A DNA stretch of 64,000 nt from Streptomyces vilmorinianum (GTDB taxonomy: Bacteria; Actinomycetota; Actinomycetes; Streptomycetales; Streptomycetaceae). Positions 43,658-53,056 of the stretch are shown here, in pieces. The stretch is taken from assembly GCF_005517195.1 (NCBI RefSeq), contig NZ_CP040244.1, positions 934,501 through 998,500 of the forward strand, read 5' to 3'. Under the pieces are notes generated by a model, which saw only the letters and a list, made by a program, of their open reading frames with translations, was not told the DNA's origin and did no database searches. How positions within the stretch are numbered: the stretch's first letter is position 1; each line of letters opens with the position of its first letter. A program made the position numbers and the translations under genes.

Positions 43658-45394
43658 TCACGCGGCACAAACCTGCTTGTCTGCGGTCTGAGCACCCTCC
43701 GGCGCCTTTGCCGGACCGGTGATGGGCACCCCCGCGCCCTTGAAGTCGGATCCGAGGACGAGCGTCATGGGCTCGCGCTCCCCGGCGTCCTGCGTGCCCG
43801 GCTTGAGTGCCGTGGCCGGCAGACCCATCAGGTCCGCGAGCTTGCGGGCCTGGTCGGCCTGGTTCGGTGCGTAGGTGAGCGTGGTCTTGGCCGCCTTCTC
43901 AGGGGCGTTGCTCTTGTTCGTCGACCTCGTCACACCCTGCTCGTTCTGCAGCCAGTTGATCGTCGACTGTGCCGCGCCCTGGATGCCGCTGCCGTTGTAG
44001 ACGTCGACCCGCACCTCGCGCGCGGTGGAGCGGGCGCCCTTCAGCAGGGCGGCCTGCGCCTGCGCCTGGGCGTTCTTGGCGTCCTGCTCCTTCTTCTTCA
44101 CCTCGGTGAGCGAGGTGTCGGACTGCAGCATCGCGAAGAGCTGCGGGGCCTTGACCGGGTCGGGAACGACCGTGATCGGCGTGGGCTCGTCCGGGTTGTC
44201 GATGACCGGAAGCGTGGCGAACGTGATGTTCTTCGTGTCGATCTTGGCGAGCTCCTCGGCCAGTGCCGAGAGCTTCTTGATGCTTCCTATGCCGGTGTCG
44301 ACGGTCAGCGCCTTCGTCGCCGCCGTGGCGAGGTCGAGGAGCTTGCCCGGACTCGTCAGGGTTTCGTTGGACTTCATCTGGCGGATCATCGAGCTCAGGA
44401 ACTGCTGCTGGATCTTGATCCGGTCGAGGTCGCTCTTGTTGCCGAAGCTGGAGCGGGTACGGACGAAGGCGAGGGCCTGCTCACCCTGGACCGTGGACTC
44501 TCCGGCCGGCAGCTTCAGATGGGACTTCTTGTCGTTGACGGCCTTCTCCACGCAGACCTTGACCCCGCCGACGGCCGTGCTCAGCTCCTTGACCGCGTTG
44601 AAGTCGGCCATCATGAAGTGGTCGACGGTCAGTCCCGTCAGCTTCTTGACCGTACGCATGGTGCAGCCCGGGTCGCGGCCGGACTGGCCGAGGCTGTTGT
44701 TGAAGCGGTCCTGGGACGTGCCGGGAATCGTCTGGACGTCGCCGTCCGCCTGCTTGGTCTCACAGGCCGGGATCTCCGTCATCAGGTCCCGGGGGATGGA
44801 CATGGCGGTGGCGTTCGTACGGTCCTTGGAGACATGGAAGAGGATCGTCGTGTCGGCGTGGCCGACGCTGCTCTTGTCGCCGTACCCGCCGTTGCCCTCG
44901 CCGGTCCGCTTGTCCGTGCCGATGACGAGGATGTTGATCGCCTGGTCCTTCTTGAAGCCGCCGCTGCCCGCGCCGGCCACGTCGACCGTCGTGATGTTGT
45001 CGTTCAGCTGGTCGTAGAGGACGTACGTGCCGACCGCGCCGGCGACGAGGACGAGGGCCAACGTTCCGCCGGTCCAGAGCAGGACCTTCTTCTTCCTGGA
45101 CTTCGCGGGCTTGCGCTTGCGCCGGCTCACGGGCGGCTGCCCGCCGCCCGGGCCCTCGGGGGCGCGGCGGCGGCGCTGACCGGGTACGGGCGCCTCGGTG
45201 GCGGTACGGGAGCGCTGGGCCGCGCGGCCGCCCTCCGCGGATCTCGGGCCGGGGGTGGCGGCGCTGCGCGGGTGGGACGGTGACTGCCCAGCGGAGTGGT
45301 TCAGTCGCAGTTCGTAGTTGCCCGTCTGCGGGTTGAGGACCCACTGGTCGGCGGGGTCGATCTCATCCGCCCGTCCACGGCTGTGCGCGTCCAC
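43658..45394 (-). CDS. LCP-family glycopolymer transferase with LytR_C domain
   Basis: 578 residues, the same plan and length as its downstream neighbour. An Arg/Pro-rich tail of about 100 residues, helix (LLWTGGTLALVLVAGAVGTY), LCP domain (INILVIGTDKRTGEGNGGYG, ATAMSIPRDLMTEIPACE, NNSLGQSGRDPGCTMRTVKK, ALAFVRTRSSFGNKSDLDRI), a charged helical segment (VKKKEQDAKNAQAQAQA) and LytR_C (VRVDVYNGSGIQGAAQST). GTG 45394 with GAGGA 11 bases upstream. Probably co-transcribed with the gene at 41888. The pair looks like a tandem duplication. Confidence 0.92.
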   Translation of the reverse strand: MDAHSRGRADEIDPADQWVLNPQTGNYELRLNHSAGQSPSHPRSAATPGPRSAEGGRAAQRSRTATEAPVPGQRRRRAPEGPGGGQPPVSRRKRKPAKSRKKKVLLWTGGTLALVLVAGAVGTYVLYDQLNDNITTVDVAGAGSGGFKKDQAINILVIGTDKRTGEGNGGYGDKSSVGHADTTILFHVSKDRTNATAMSIPRDLMTEIPACETKQADGDVQTIPGTSQDRFNNSLGQSGRDPGCTMRTVKKLTGLTVDHFMMADFNAVKELSTAVGGVKVCVEKAVNDKKSHLKLPAGESTVQGEQALAFVRTRSSFGNKSDLDRIKIQQQFLSSMIRQMKSNETLTSPGKLLDLATAATKALTVDTGIGSIKKLSALAEELAKIDTKNITFATLPVIDNPDEPTPITVVPDPVKAPQLFAMLQSDTSLTEVKKKEQDAKNAQAQAQAALLKGARSTAREVRVDVYNGSGIQGAAQSTINWLQNEQGVTRSTNKSNAPEKAAKTTLTYAPNQADQARKLADLMGLPATALKPGTQDAGEREPMTLVLGSDFKGAGVPITGPAKAPEGAQTADKQVCAA

Positions 45395-45632
45395 GGTTAC
45401 TTGAATCCTCCGTCGGTGCCACGCGAGGCGCCTCCCCCGGCGGGCGCTCGGTCGTTCGATCCGTTTGAGTGCGCGACCACGCGGTCGGGAGCACCGGATC
45501 GCGTCACACTATCCGCCCAGTTCAGCGTGGGGCGACGTCCGTGACAAATTCCACGCCCCTTACAACCGGGCAATTTGCCCAAACCTCATCGAGCACAGGC
45601 CTCCCCTTGGACTGTCCTTTACTCACCCTCCC

Positions 45633-46865
45633 CTAGGTACACACTCCGTCCGCCGCGTTTCGCCCCGTGAAGGTCGGTGTCGGCATCGGACTCGGCGAGC
45701 CCGCGTCGTCCGGCTTCCCGTCACTGTCCGTGTCCGTCGGCGTGGGGGCCGGTGTCGCCGTCGGTGTCGGCGTCGAGGCCTCGCTGCCGGGTGTGACGGT
45801 GACGGGCTTGTCCTCACGCAGCTGCTTGAAGAGCTGACTTGCTTCTGGTTGTACGAGTTCGTCCCGGTTCGCGTTGTACGAGTACGGCCGCCGCGGCACG
45901 GTCAGGAACTGCACCTTCTCCGTGGGGATGGCCCGCATCGACCGCGCCAGGCCGTACAGGTCCCGCAGCGAGGCGAGCCCCGGGTCGGTCGTGATCGACT
46001 TGGTCGCCGCGTCCAGGACCGGGTACAGCCGGGCCGGATTCAGCAGGACGCCGTTGCTCTGCACCTTGTTGACGAGGGCGCCCAGGAACTGCTGCTGGCG
46101 GTCCATGCGTTCCGTGTCGCTCCCGTTGCCGAGCGACTTGCGGGCCCGTACGAAGCCCAGCGCCTGCTCGCCGTGGAGCGTCTGGCGCCCGGCCGGCAGC
46201 TTCAGATGGGCGTCGGCGTCGTCGATCGGCTCCTTGAGGCAGATCTCCACCCCGTCCACGGCGTCGACCATCTTCTTGAAGCCCCGGAAGTCGATCACCA
46301 TGTGGTGGTCGATCCTGATCCCGGTCAGCCGCTCGACCGTGCGGATCGTGCACGCCGTGCCGCCGATCTCGAAGGCCGAGTTGAACTGGGCGAATTGTTC
46401 GCGTGTGCGCGTTCCGTCCGGTTTCCGGCAGGTGGGCATGTCCACCATCAGGTCACGCGGCAGCGAGACCGCCGTCGCGCTCGACCGCCCCGCCGAGATG
46501 TGCAGCAGGATCGTGGTGTCGGAGCGCTGGGTGCCCTTGTCCTGGCCGTACTTGGTGTTCCCGGCGCCCGAACGGGTGTCGGAGCCGATGAGCAGGATGT
46601 TCTGCGCCCCCAGCGCGGCGGCCGTGGGGCGCTCCTTCTCGTACTTCAGCAGCTCCTCGGCGGCGCCGGTGTCCGTGGTGATGTTGTTGTCCAGCTTGCG
46701 GTAGAACCACCAGCCGGCACCCGCCGCGCCGAGCACGACCACCGAGACCCCGAGCGCCGTCCAGCGCAGCCAGTGACGCCTGCGCCGGGGCTCGCCCTCC
46801 GCGGTGACGGACTCTCCGTCGGTGCTGGGCGTCTCGTCGGCACGGTCCGTCACGTCTGAGTCCAT
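45633..46865 (-). CDS. LCP-family glycopolymer transferase (no LytR_C domain)
   Basis: 410 residues. A short 30-residue tail, helix (WTALGVSVVVLGAAGAGWWF), LCP domain (QNILLIGSDTRSGAGNTKYG, ATAVSLPRDLMVDMPTC, NSAFEIGGTACTIRTVERLT, ALGFVRARKSLGNGSDTERM) and a Pro/Thr-rich tail (PTPTATPAPTPTDTDSDG) in place of LytR_C. Start: ATG 46865 directly follows GAAGG, so GTG 46853, with AAGGA about 11 bases away, may be the real start. Fifth LCP gene in 10 kb. Confidence 0.92.
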   Translation of the reverse strand: MDSDVTDRADETPSTDGESVTAEGEPRRRRHWLRWTALGVSVVVLGAAGAGWWFYRKLDNNITTDTGAAEELLKYEKERPTAAALGAQNILLIGSDTRSGAGNTKYGQDKGTQRSDTTILLHISAGRSSATAVSLPRDLMVDMPTCRKPDGTRTREQFAQFNSAFEIGGTACTIRTVERLTGIRIDHHMVIDFRGFKKMVDAVDGVEICLKEPIDDADAHLKLPAGRQTLHGEQALGFVRARKSLGNGSDTERMDRQQQFLGALVNKVQSNGVLLNPARLYPVLDAATKSITTDPGLASLRDLYGLARSMRAIPTEKVQFLTVPRRPYSYNANRDELVQPEASQLFKQLREDKPVTVTPGSEASTPTPTATPAPTPTDTDSDGKPDDAGSPSPMPTPTFTGRNAADGVCT

Positions 46866-47048
46866 CCTTCACGGCGTCGGCGGCGCGCCGGGGCCGCCGC
46901 TCGCAGACGTAGACGGCCGAACCCGGCGCTTGGTTGTGCGGCAAGGGTGCGGAGGGGTGCGTACCCGCCGATCATGTACCGGAGTTGACGCCCGGACCCG
47001 GGGACTCGGCGAGTCGGTGCGCCATACGGGTGGATCCTCAGCGGGGTG

Positions 47049-47801
47049 TCATACGGCGGTCACGGTGACCCGCTCGCTCTCCACCCGCTTCTCGAGCGCG
47101 TCGGGAGCCAGTTGGTCCAGGTTCCGGCACAGGACGACGGAGGCCCCGGCCGCCAGCGGCGCGTACAGCCCGGCGGAGACCCCGTCCCAGGTGTCGTACG
47201 CACGCCCGGACAGCAGGCGCGCCCCCGGCGCGAGGCCGAGCGCCTCGGCGTCCGCGCGGGCCCGCCCGACGAGCTGGGCACCCGTCAGCTCCGTACCGTC
47301 GACCAGGAGGGCCGGGGAGTCGGCATCGACCGGGACGAACGGGGCGAACCGGTCGCCCTGGCTCGGCACTTCGACCGCGTAGTCCGCGTACCCGGCGGGC
47401 GGGGCCGGGAAGCGGCGGCCCAACGGGGCGAGGGAGAGCGCGATCCGGTCTCCGGAGCAGGCGAGCCCCGCCTCCAGTGTGTCGGGGCCCGCGACGACGT
47501 AGTCGGCGTGCGCGGGGTCGCCGCCGAGCTCGGCGGTCACCCCGACGGAAGAACAGGCGAGCAGCCACACGGCTGTCTGCCAGTGCGCGGGCAGCAGCAG
47601 CGCGAGCCGGTCGCCGGGGGAGGCGGAGAGCTCGCCCTGGAGGAGATTGGCGGTCTTGGCCACCCAATTGGCGAAGGTGGCCACGGACAATTCGACGCGC
47701 TCACCGGTGGCGTCGTCGTAGAAGGTGACCAAGGGGCGCGCGGGGTCCGCGGCGAGCGCGGATCGCAGCAGGTCGGCGGGGGTGCGGTCGCTGGCGTTCA
47801 C
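47049..47801 (-). CDS. TIGR03089-family protein (truncated AMP-binding-like)
   Basis: 250 residues. The text follows the N-terminal half of acyl-adenylating enzymes: FYDDATGERVELSVATFANW, LAPGDRLALLLP-like PGDRLALLLPAHWQTAVWLL, GVSAGLYAPLAAGASVVLCR. It lacks the ATP P-loop (TSGTTGxPK) and the whole C-terminal lid, which is the normal state of TIGR03089 members. As I recall a homologue (Rv3268) sits beside an LCP gene in M. tuberculosis. Role unknown; it cannot form an adenylate by itself. Confidence 0.85.
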   Translation of the reverse strand: MNASDRTPADLLRSALAADPARPLVTFYDDATGERVELSVATFANWVAKTANLLQGELSASPGDRLALLLPAHWQTAVWLLACSSVGVTAELGGDPAHADYVVAGPDTLEAGLACSGDRIALSLAPLGRRFPAPPAGYADYAVEVPSQGDRFAPFVPVDADSPALLVDGTELTGAQLVGRARADAEALGLAPGARLLSGRAYDTWDGVSAGLYAPLAAGASVVLCRNLDQLAPDALEKRVESERVTVTAV

Positions 47802-47938
47802 GCGGGCAAGGGTACGCGGGAGGGGTGCGGGGGACCCGCCGTACCGGTGACGCCGTCCACCGGTCGGCCCGACGGGCCGTCAGTTTCCGTGCGGGATCCC
47901 GCCGAGCGGAACGGGCCGGGGATACGGACGATCGCCTC

Positions 47939-49318
47939 ATGCGTGCCTACCTTGCCTCCTCGATCGCCGTGACCTGCGCGGCGGCGCTCGCCCTGCCGTT
48001 GTCCCTCGCGACCCCGGCGGCGTCGCTTCAGCCGGGTGTGCCCGCCGTGCCTCCAGCGTTGCCATCCGCGGTGCCGCCCGCGCTGCCATCCGCGGAGGCG
48101 GACGTCGCCGGGTCCACCCAGTCCCTGCCGCTCGGTCCGCTCGGGACCGCGCGACGGACCGTCGGCGCCGCCACGGCGGCGCAGGGCCTGACCCGACGGG
48201 ACGTCAGACCCTTCTCGCTCGTCGGCGTCGTCTGGGACGACGGTCGGGTCCCGCTGCACGGCAGCGTCCAGGTCCGCACCCGGGCCGCCGGGAGCACGGC
48301 CTGGTCGCAGTGGCAGGACGTGGAGGTCCACAACGACGAGCACGGCGCCGACCCCGGCACCCCGGAGGCCGCCTCGCACGCGGTCCGCGGGTCCACCGCG
48401 CCGCTGTGGGTCGGCGACTCGGACGGCGTCGAGATCCGCGTACAGCCGCAGCAGCAGCGGCCGGCGGAGGACCACCGCGTCGGCGAGGACCACCAACTCG
48501 GCGAGGACCACCAGCTCGGCGAGGACCACCACGCTGCCGAGGACCACCACCCCGCCCAGGCCCCGCTTCCCGGCGGGCTCCGCCTCGAACTCGTCGACCC
48601 GGGCCCGGAACCGGAACCGGAACCGGCCGCCGACCCCATGGCGCGTACGGCCTCGCGCACGGCAGCACACCAGGCATCGGTCGTCGAGGCGGCGCGTGCC
48701 GCCGCGAAGCCGTACATCGGACCCCGCCCGAAGATCATCACCCGCAAGGGCTGGGGGGCGGACGAGAAGCTGCGGGAGAAGCGCTTCGTCTACACCAAGG
48801 CGGTCAAGGCGGCCTTCGTCCACCACAGCGCCACCGGCAACAACTACACCTGCCGCCAGGCCCCCTTCGTCCTTCGCAGTATCTACCGCTACCACGTCAA
48901 GAGCAGCGGCTGGCGTGACTTCGGCTACAACTTCGCCGTCGACAAATGCGGAAACATCTACGAAGGCCGCGCCGGGGGCGTGGCCAAGCCGGTGCTCGGT
49001 GCGCACACGCTCGGTTTCAACACCAACAGCATGGGCATCGCGGTCCTCGGCACCTATGGTTCGACGACCCCGCCCGCCGCGGTGACCAACGCCATCGCGC
49101 GGCTGACGGCATGGAAGCTGGGGCTGCACGGGGGAAATCCGAAGGGGAAGACGACGCTGACCTCGGCCGGCGGAAAGTACAAGAAGGGCAAGAAGGTCAC
49201 GTTCAACACCATCGCGGGGCACCGTGACGGATTCGCCACGGCATGCCCCGGAGCGCGCCTCTACGGCAAGCTCGGCGCCACCAGGACGGCGTCGGCGAAG
49301 TACCAGGGGCGGCGGTGA
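47939..49318 (+). CDS. Secreted PGRP-type N-acetylmuramoyl-L-alanine amidase
   Basis: 459 residues. Signal peptide (RAYLASSIAVTCAAALALPL), a beta domain of about 100 residues (SLVGVVWDDGRVPLHGSVQV), a His/Asp repeat linker, then PGRP/Amidase_2 from ITRKGWGADEKLREKRFVYT. Zinc ligands are His in AFVHHSATGNNYTC and His/Cys in IAGHRDGFATACPG; the Tyr and core strands are in FGYNFAVDKCGNIYEGRAGG and LGFNTNSMGIAVLG. Cuts the lactyl-peptide bond of peptidoglycan. ATG 47939 matches the signal peptide, though the ribosome site is weak. Divergent from the TIGR03089 gene. Confidence 0.9.
   Translation: MRAYLASSIAVTCAAALALPLSLATPAASLQPGVPAVPPALPSAVPPALPSAEADVAGSTQSLPLGPLGTARRTVGAATAAQGLTRRDVRPFSLVGVVWDDGRVPLHGSVQVRTRAAGSTAWSQWQDVEVHNDEHGADPGTPEAASHAVRGSTAPLWVGDSDGVEIRVQPQQQRPAEDHRVGEDHQLGEDHQLGEDHHAAEDHHPAQAPLPGGLRLELVDPGPEPEPEPAADPMARTASRTAAHQASVVEAARAAAKPYIGPRPKIITRKGWGADEKLREKRFVYTKAVKAAFVHHSATGNNYTCRQAPFVLRSIYRYHVKSSGWRDFGYNFAVDKCGNIYEGRAGGVAKPVLGAHTLGFNTNSMGIAVLGTYGSTTPPAAVTNAIARLTAWKLGLHGGNPKGKTTLTSAGGKYKKGKKVTFNTIAGHRDGFATACPGARLYGKLGATRTASAKYQGRR
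48466..48552 (+). repeat. Short in-frame repeats encoding the EDH-rich linker of the amidase
   Basis: Imperfect copies of GGCGAGGACCACCA at about 21-base spacing encode AEDHRV, GEDHQL, GEDHQL, GEDHHA, AEDHHP. The result is a linker with seven histidines and matching acidic residues before the PGRP domain. Confidence 0.85.
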
Positions 49319-49422
49319 TGACATGACCGGCCTGACCATCTGCATAAACTGACCGGTCACATCGCACGGACGAGCGATGACGAGCGATGAGACCGGCCCC
49401 GGACAGGAAGCAGAGACGACAG

Positions 49423-50505
49423 GTGACAGAAGCGATCCTCCTGGTCGGTGGCAAGGGCACACGGCTGCGGCCCCTGACGGTGAACACGCCGAAGCCGATG
49501 GTTCCGGCGGCGGGTGTTCCGTTCCTGACGCACCAGCTGGCGCGGGCCAGGGCCGCGGGTGTCGAGCACGTGGTGCTCGCCACCTCGTACCTGGCCGAGG
49601 TCTTCGAACCGCACTTCGGGGACGGCTCGTCGCTCGGGCTCAGCCTGGAGTACGTCACCGAGGAGGAGCCGCTCGGCACGGGCGGCGCGATCCGGAACGT
49701 CGCCTCGCGCCTCCACTCGGGCCCGGACGACCCGGTGCTCGTCTTCAACGGCGACATCCTGACCGGCCTGGACATCCAGGCCCTGGTCGCCACGCACGCC
49801 TCCTCGGGGGCGGACGTCTCGCTCCACCTCACCCGGGTCGAGGACCCGCGGGCCTTCGGCCTGGTCCCGACGGACCCGACCGGCCGGGTCACGGCCTTCC
49901 TGGAGAAGCCGCAGACCCCGGAGGAGATCGTCACCGACCAGATCAACGCGGGGGCCTACGTCTTCCGCCGCTCGGTCATCGACACGATTCCTGTGGGCCG
50001 CCCCGTCTCGGTCGAGCGGGAGACCTTCCCCGAGCTCCTCGCGACCGGCGCGCATCTGCAGGGCCTGGTCGACTCCACGTACTGGCTCGACCTCGGCACG
50101 CCCCAGGCCTTCGTCCGCGGCTCCGCCGACCTGGTCCTGGGCCGCGCCCCGTCCCCGGCGGTCCCGGGCCGTTGCGGCGACCGCCTGGTCCTGCCGACGG
50201 CCCGTGTCGCCCCGGACGCCAAGCTCACGGGCGGCACGGTCGTCGGCGCGGGCGCCGTGGTCGGCGAGGGCGCCCGGATCACGGGCTCGACGCTCCACGC
50301 GGGCGCGGTGGTCGAACCGGGCGCGGTCATCACCGACTCCCTCATCGGCGCGGGCGCCCACATCGGCGCGCGCACGGTCCTGACGGACGCGGTCATCGGC
50401 GACGGCGCCCACGTGGGCCCGGACAACGAACTCCGCGCCGGCATCAGGATCTGGTGCGACACCCACCTCCCAGCGGGCGCGGTCCGCTTCTCGTCGGACC
50501 AGTAG
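49423..50505 (+). CDS. Sugar-1-phosphate nucleotidyltransferase with left-handed beta-helix (ManC/GlmU-like)
   Basis: 360 residues. AILLVGGKGTRLRPLTVNTP is the nucleotide-binding signature, VLVFNGDILTG holds the metal Asp, VTAFLEKP and YWLDLGTPQAFV complete the catalytic domain. From about residue 250 hexad repeats (GTVVGAGAVVGEGARITGST) form a left-handed beta helix. Probably mannose-1-phosphate guanylyltransferase: as I recall, the equivalent M. tuberculosis gene near fbiA/B is Rv3264c (manC), and a phosphomannomutase lies 12 kb downstream. Start GTG 49423 gives the canonical N-terminus. Confidence 0.88.
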   Translation: MTEAILLVGGKGTRLRPLTVNTPKPMVPAAGVPFLTHQLARARAAGVEHVVLATSYLAEVFEPHFGDGSSLGLSLEYVTEEEPLGTGGAIRNVASRLHSGPDDPVLVFNGDILTGLDIQALVATHASSGADVSLHLTRVEDPRAFGLVPTDPTGRVTAFLEKPQTPEEIVTDQINAGAYVFRRSVIDTIPVGRPVSVERETFPELLATGAHLQGLVDSTYWLDLGTPQAFVRGSADLVLGRAPSPAVPGRCGDRLVLPTARVAPDAKLTGGTVVGAGAVVGEGARITGSTLHAGAVVEPGAVITDSLIGAGAHIGARTVLTDAVIGDGAHVGPDNELRAGIRIWCDTHLPAGAVRFSSDQ

Positions 50506-50673
50506 CTCTGCCCGCCCCCCTCGACCGGGGGCGGCAGTCGCCGACGGCGCGTCGCCACCCACGGGAAGACCCGCACCTCTGTGCTCTCAGCTGTGCTCTC
50601 AGCTGCACGGGTGGTGCGGGTGGGAACCACAAGCCCGGCCGGAGGCCGGGCGCACCCCGTTACGCTCGTACCC

Positions 50674-51681
50674 ATGGCCGGCCGCTTCGCTCCCCGCACC
50701 CCCGTGACCCGCACCACCGTGCGCGGCGGCCACGTCCCCGTACCCGCCGCGCGGCCCGAGCCCCGCACCGCCTCCGGCGTCACCCGCCGCTGGACCCCCG
50801 CCGCCCCGACCGACCTCGGCCTCACCCTCGGCCCCCTGCGCCGCGGCCCCGCCGACCCCACGTTCCGTACGACCCCCGACGGCTCCGTCTGGCGCGCCAC
50901 CCGCACCCCCGCGGGCCCCGGCACGCTCAGGGTCGCCCTCCGCCACGGCGTCGCCGAGGCCGAGGCCTGGGGGCCCGGCGCGGACTGGCTCCTGGACCGG
51001 CTGCCCCAGCTCCTCGGCGCCGAGGACGACCCGGACGCCTTCACCCCGCGCCACCGCCTCCTCGCCGTGACCCACCGCCGACGCCCCGGCCTCCGCCTCA
51101 CCCGGACCGGCCTCGTCATGGAGTCGCTGATCCCCTCGATCCTGGAGCAGAAGGTCACGACGGACGAGGCGTACCGCGCGTGGCGTCTGCTCGTACGGAA
51201 GTACGGCGAGCCCGCCCCCGGCCCCGACGGCCACCGCCTCCACGTGATGCCCGACGCGCGTACGTGGTCGCTCATCCCCTCCTGGGAGTGGCACCGGGCC
51301 GGCGTCGACAACAAGCGAGCCGCCACGATCCTGCGCGCGGCCAAGGTCGCCCGCCGCATGGAGGAGGCCGCGGCCATGGAACCGGAACAGGCCCAGCAGC
51401 GCCTGGAGTTGATCCCCGGCATCGGCCCCTGGACCTCGGCGGAGACGATCCAGCGCAGCAACGGCGCCCCCGACGCCGTCACCGTCGGCGACTACCACCT
51501 CCCCGGCATCGTCGGTTACGCCCTCGCGGGCGACCGCACCACCGACGACGCGGCCATGCTCGACCTGCTGTCCCCGTACGCGGGCCAGCGCCACCGCGCG
51601 GCCCGCCTCATCCTCCTCAGCGGCCGGACCCCACCCCGCCGCGCGCCCCGCATGACACCGGGCGACATCGCGGCGCTCTAG
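50674..51681 (+). CDS. DNA-3-methyladenine glycosylase family (AlkA-like, HhH-GPD)
   Basis: 335 residues. The C-terminal domain has the helix-hairpin-helix LELIPGIGPWTSAETIQRSN and the following VTVGDYHLPG, where the catalytic Asp is expected. RLTRTGLVMESLIPSILEQK begins the HhH-GPD fold. The N-terminal 110 residues are AlkA-like in position but divergent. Excises alkylated bases. ATG 50674 has no ribosome site; TACGCT lies just upstream, consistent with a leaderless message. Converges with fbiB. Confidence 0.85.
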   Translation: MAGRFAPRTPVTRTTVRGGHVPVPAARPEPRTASGVTRRWTPAAPTDLGLTLGPLRRGPADPTFRTTPDGSVWRATRTPAGPGTLRVALRHGVAEAEAWGPGADWLLDRLPQLLGAEDDPDAFTPRHRLLAVTHRRRPGLRLTRTGLVMESLIPSILEQKVTTDEAYRAWRLLVRKYGEPAPGPDGHRLHVMPDARTWSLIPSWEWHRAGVDNKRAATILRAAKVARRMEEAAAMEPEQAQQRLELIPGIGPWTSAETIQRSNGAPDAVTVGDYHLPGIVGYALAGDRTTDDAAMLDLLSPYAGQRHRAARLILLSGRTPPRRAPRMTPGDIAAL

Positions 51682-51697
51682 CGGCCAGGCCCCCGGC

Positions 51698-53056
51698 TCA
51701 CCGCACTTCGATGAAGTGCCCCGCCTGCCGCGCCGGCCGCTCCTTCGGCGGCGCCGCCGCGTGTCCCACCGCCACCGCGCCCATCGGGTCCCAGTTCTCC
51801 GGCAGCTCCAGGACGTCCCGTACGACATCACGGCAGAACATCGTCGAGGACACCCACGCCGAGCCGAGCCGCTCGCCCGCCAGCGCCACCAGGAAGTTCT
51901 GCACGCCGGCCCCGGCCGCGACCACGAACATCTCGCGCTCGGCGGCGTCCCGGCGCGCGTCGCCGTAGTGGTGCGAGCCGTCCATCACGAGGCACGGCAC
52001 CACCAGGTAGGGCGCGTTGCGCAGCACATCCCCGCGCCGCACGCGCTTCGCGATCGACTCCTCCGACTTGCCGTCCCGCCGCAGGTCCGCGATCCACGCG
52101 TCCCGCATGGCGTCGAGGAGCCGCAGCCGCGACTCCGGCGACTCGAGCAGCACGAACCGCCACGGCGTCGTGTGGTGCGGGGCGGGGGCCGTGACGGCCG
52201 CGGCGACGGCACGCCGTACCGCGCCCGGGTCCACGGGCGCGTCGGTGAACTCCCGGACGGTACGCCGCAGGGTCACCGCCTCCCGTACCGCCTCCGAGGT
52301 GCCGAGCCGGAACATGTCGTCGGCCGCGCCGCGGACCAGCGCCCGGGCGCCCTCCTCGGCGGAGCCGTCCACCACATGCGGCAGCCCGCGGACGACCGCG
52401 ACGGGCAGGCCGTGCGCCTTGCCCTTCACCAGGTCGCCCGCCGCGGCGAGTTCGTCGGCGGTGGCGACGACGGTCGCGCTGAGCGGATTGCCGTACGCGT
52501 CCGTGCCGCCGCGCAGGTCGTCCAGCACGCGCACGCCGGACGCGCCGATGGCCACATCGGTCAGCCCGCTGCGCCAGGGGCGCCCGAAGGTGTCCGTGAC
52601 GACGACACCGACGTCGACGCCGAGCACGTCCCGCAGCCCCTCCCGTATCGCCCGGGCCGAGACGTCCGGGTCGAAGGGGAGCAACAGAACCGTCCCGGCG
52701 GGGGTGTTGGAGGCGTCGACCCCGGCGGCGGCCATGACCAGACCCTGCCGGTTCTCGACGATCCGCAGGGTGCCGCGCCGCGCCACCACCCGTACCGTCT
52801 CGGCGTCGATCGCCTCCTCACGGTCGTCGGCGGCGATCACCCGCCCCTCCGCCTTGCTCACGATCTTGGAGGTGACGAGCAGGACGTCCCCGTCCTCCAG
52901 CTCCGGCGACACGGAGGCGATCAGCTTGGCGAGATCGTCCCCGGGCTTCACCTCCGGCAGCCCGGCGAGCGCCCACACCCGGTAGCCGGACGGCGCCGCG
53001 GCGCCCCCCGCCGGAGCCGCCCCCGAGGCCGCTCCGGCCTCCGCGGGACCCCTCAT
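51698..53056 (-). CDS. fbiB: Coenzyme F420-0:L-glutamate ligase / FMN-reductase fusion
   Basis: 452 residues. The N-terminal CofE domain (to about 250) has [53 protein letters not shown] (metal site) and [17 protein letters not shown]. The C-terminal nitroreductase-like domain ([20 protein letters not shown] to the end) is the part that, in FbiB, reduces dehydro-F420-0. Adds glutamates to F420. ATG 53056 overlaps the fbiA stop by 4 bases, so translation is coupled. Confidence 0.94.
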   Translation of the reverse strand: MRGPAEAGAASGAAPAGGAAAPSGYRVWALAGLPEVKPGDDLAKLIASVSPELEDGDVLLVTSKIVSKAEGRVIAADDREEAIDAETVRVVARRGTLRIVENRQGLVMAAAGVDASNTPAGTVLLLPFDPDVSARAIREGLRDVLGVDVGVVVTDTFGRPWRSGLTDVAIGASGVRVLDDLRGGTDAYGNPLSATVVATADELAAAGDLVKGKAHGLPVAVVRGLPHVVDGSAEEGARALVRGAADDMFRLGTSEAVREAVTLRRTVREFTDAPVDPGAVRRAVAAAVTAPAPHHTTPWRFVLLESPESRLRLLDAMRDAWIADLRRDGKSEESIAKRVRRGDVLRNAPYLVVPCLVMDGSHHYGDARRDAAEREMFVVAAGAGVQNFLVALAGERLGSAWVSSTMFCRDVVRDVLELPENWDPMGAVAVGHAAAPPKERPARQAGHFIEVR

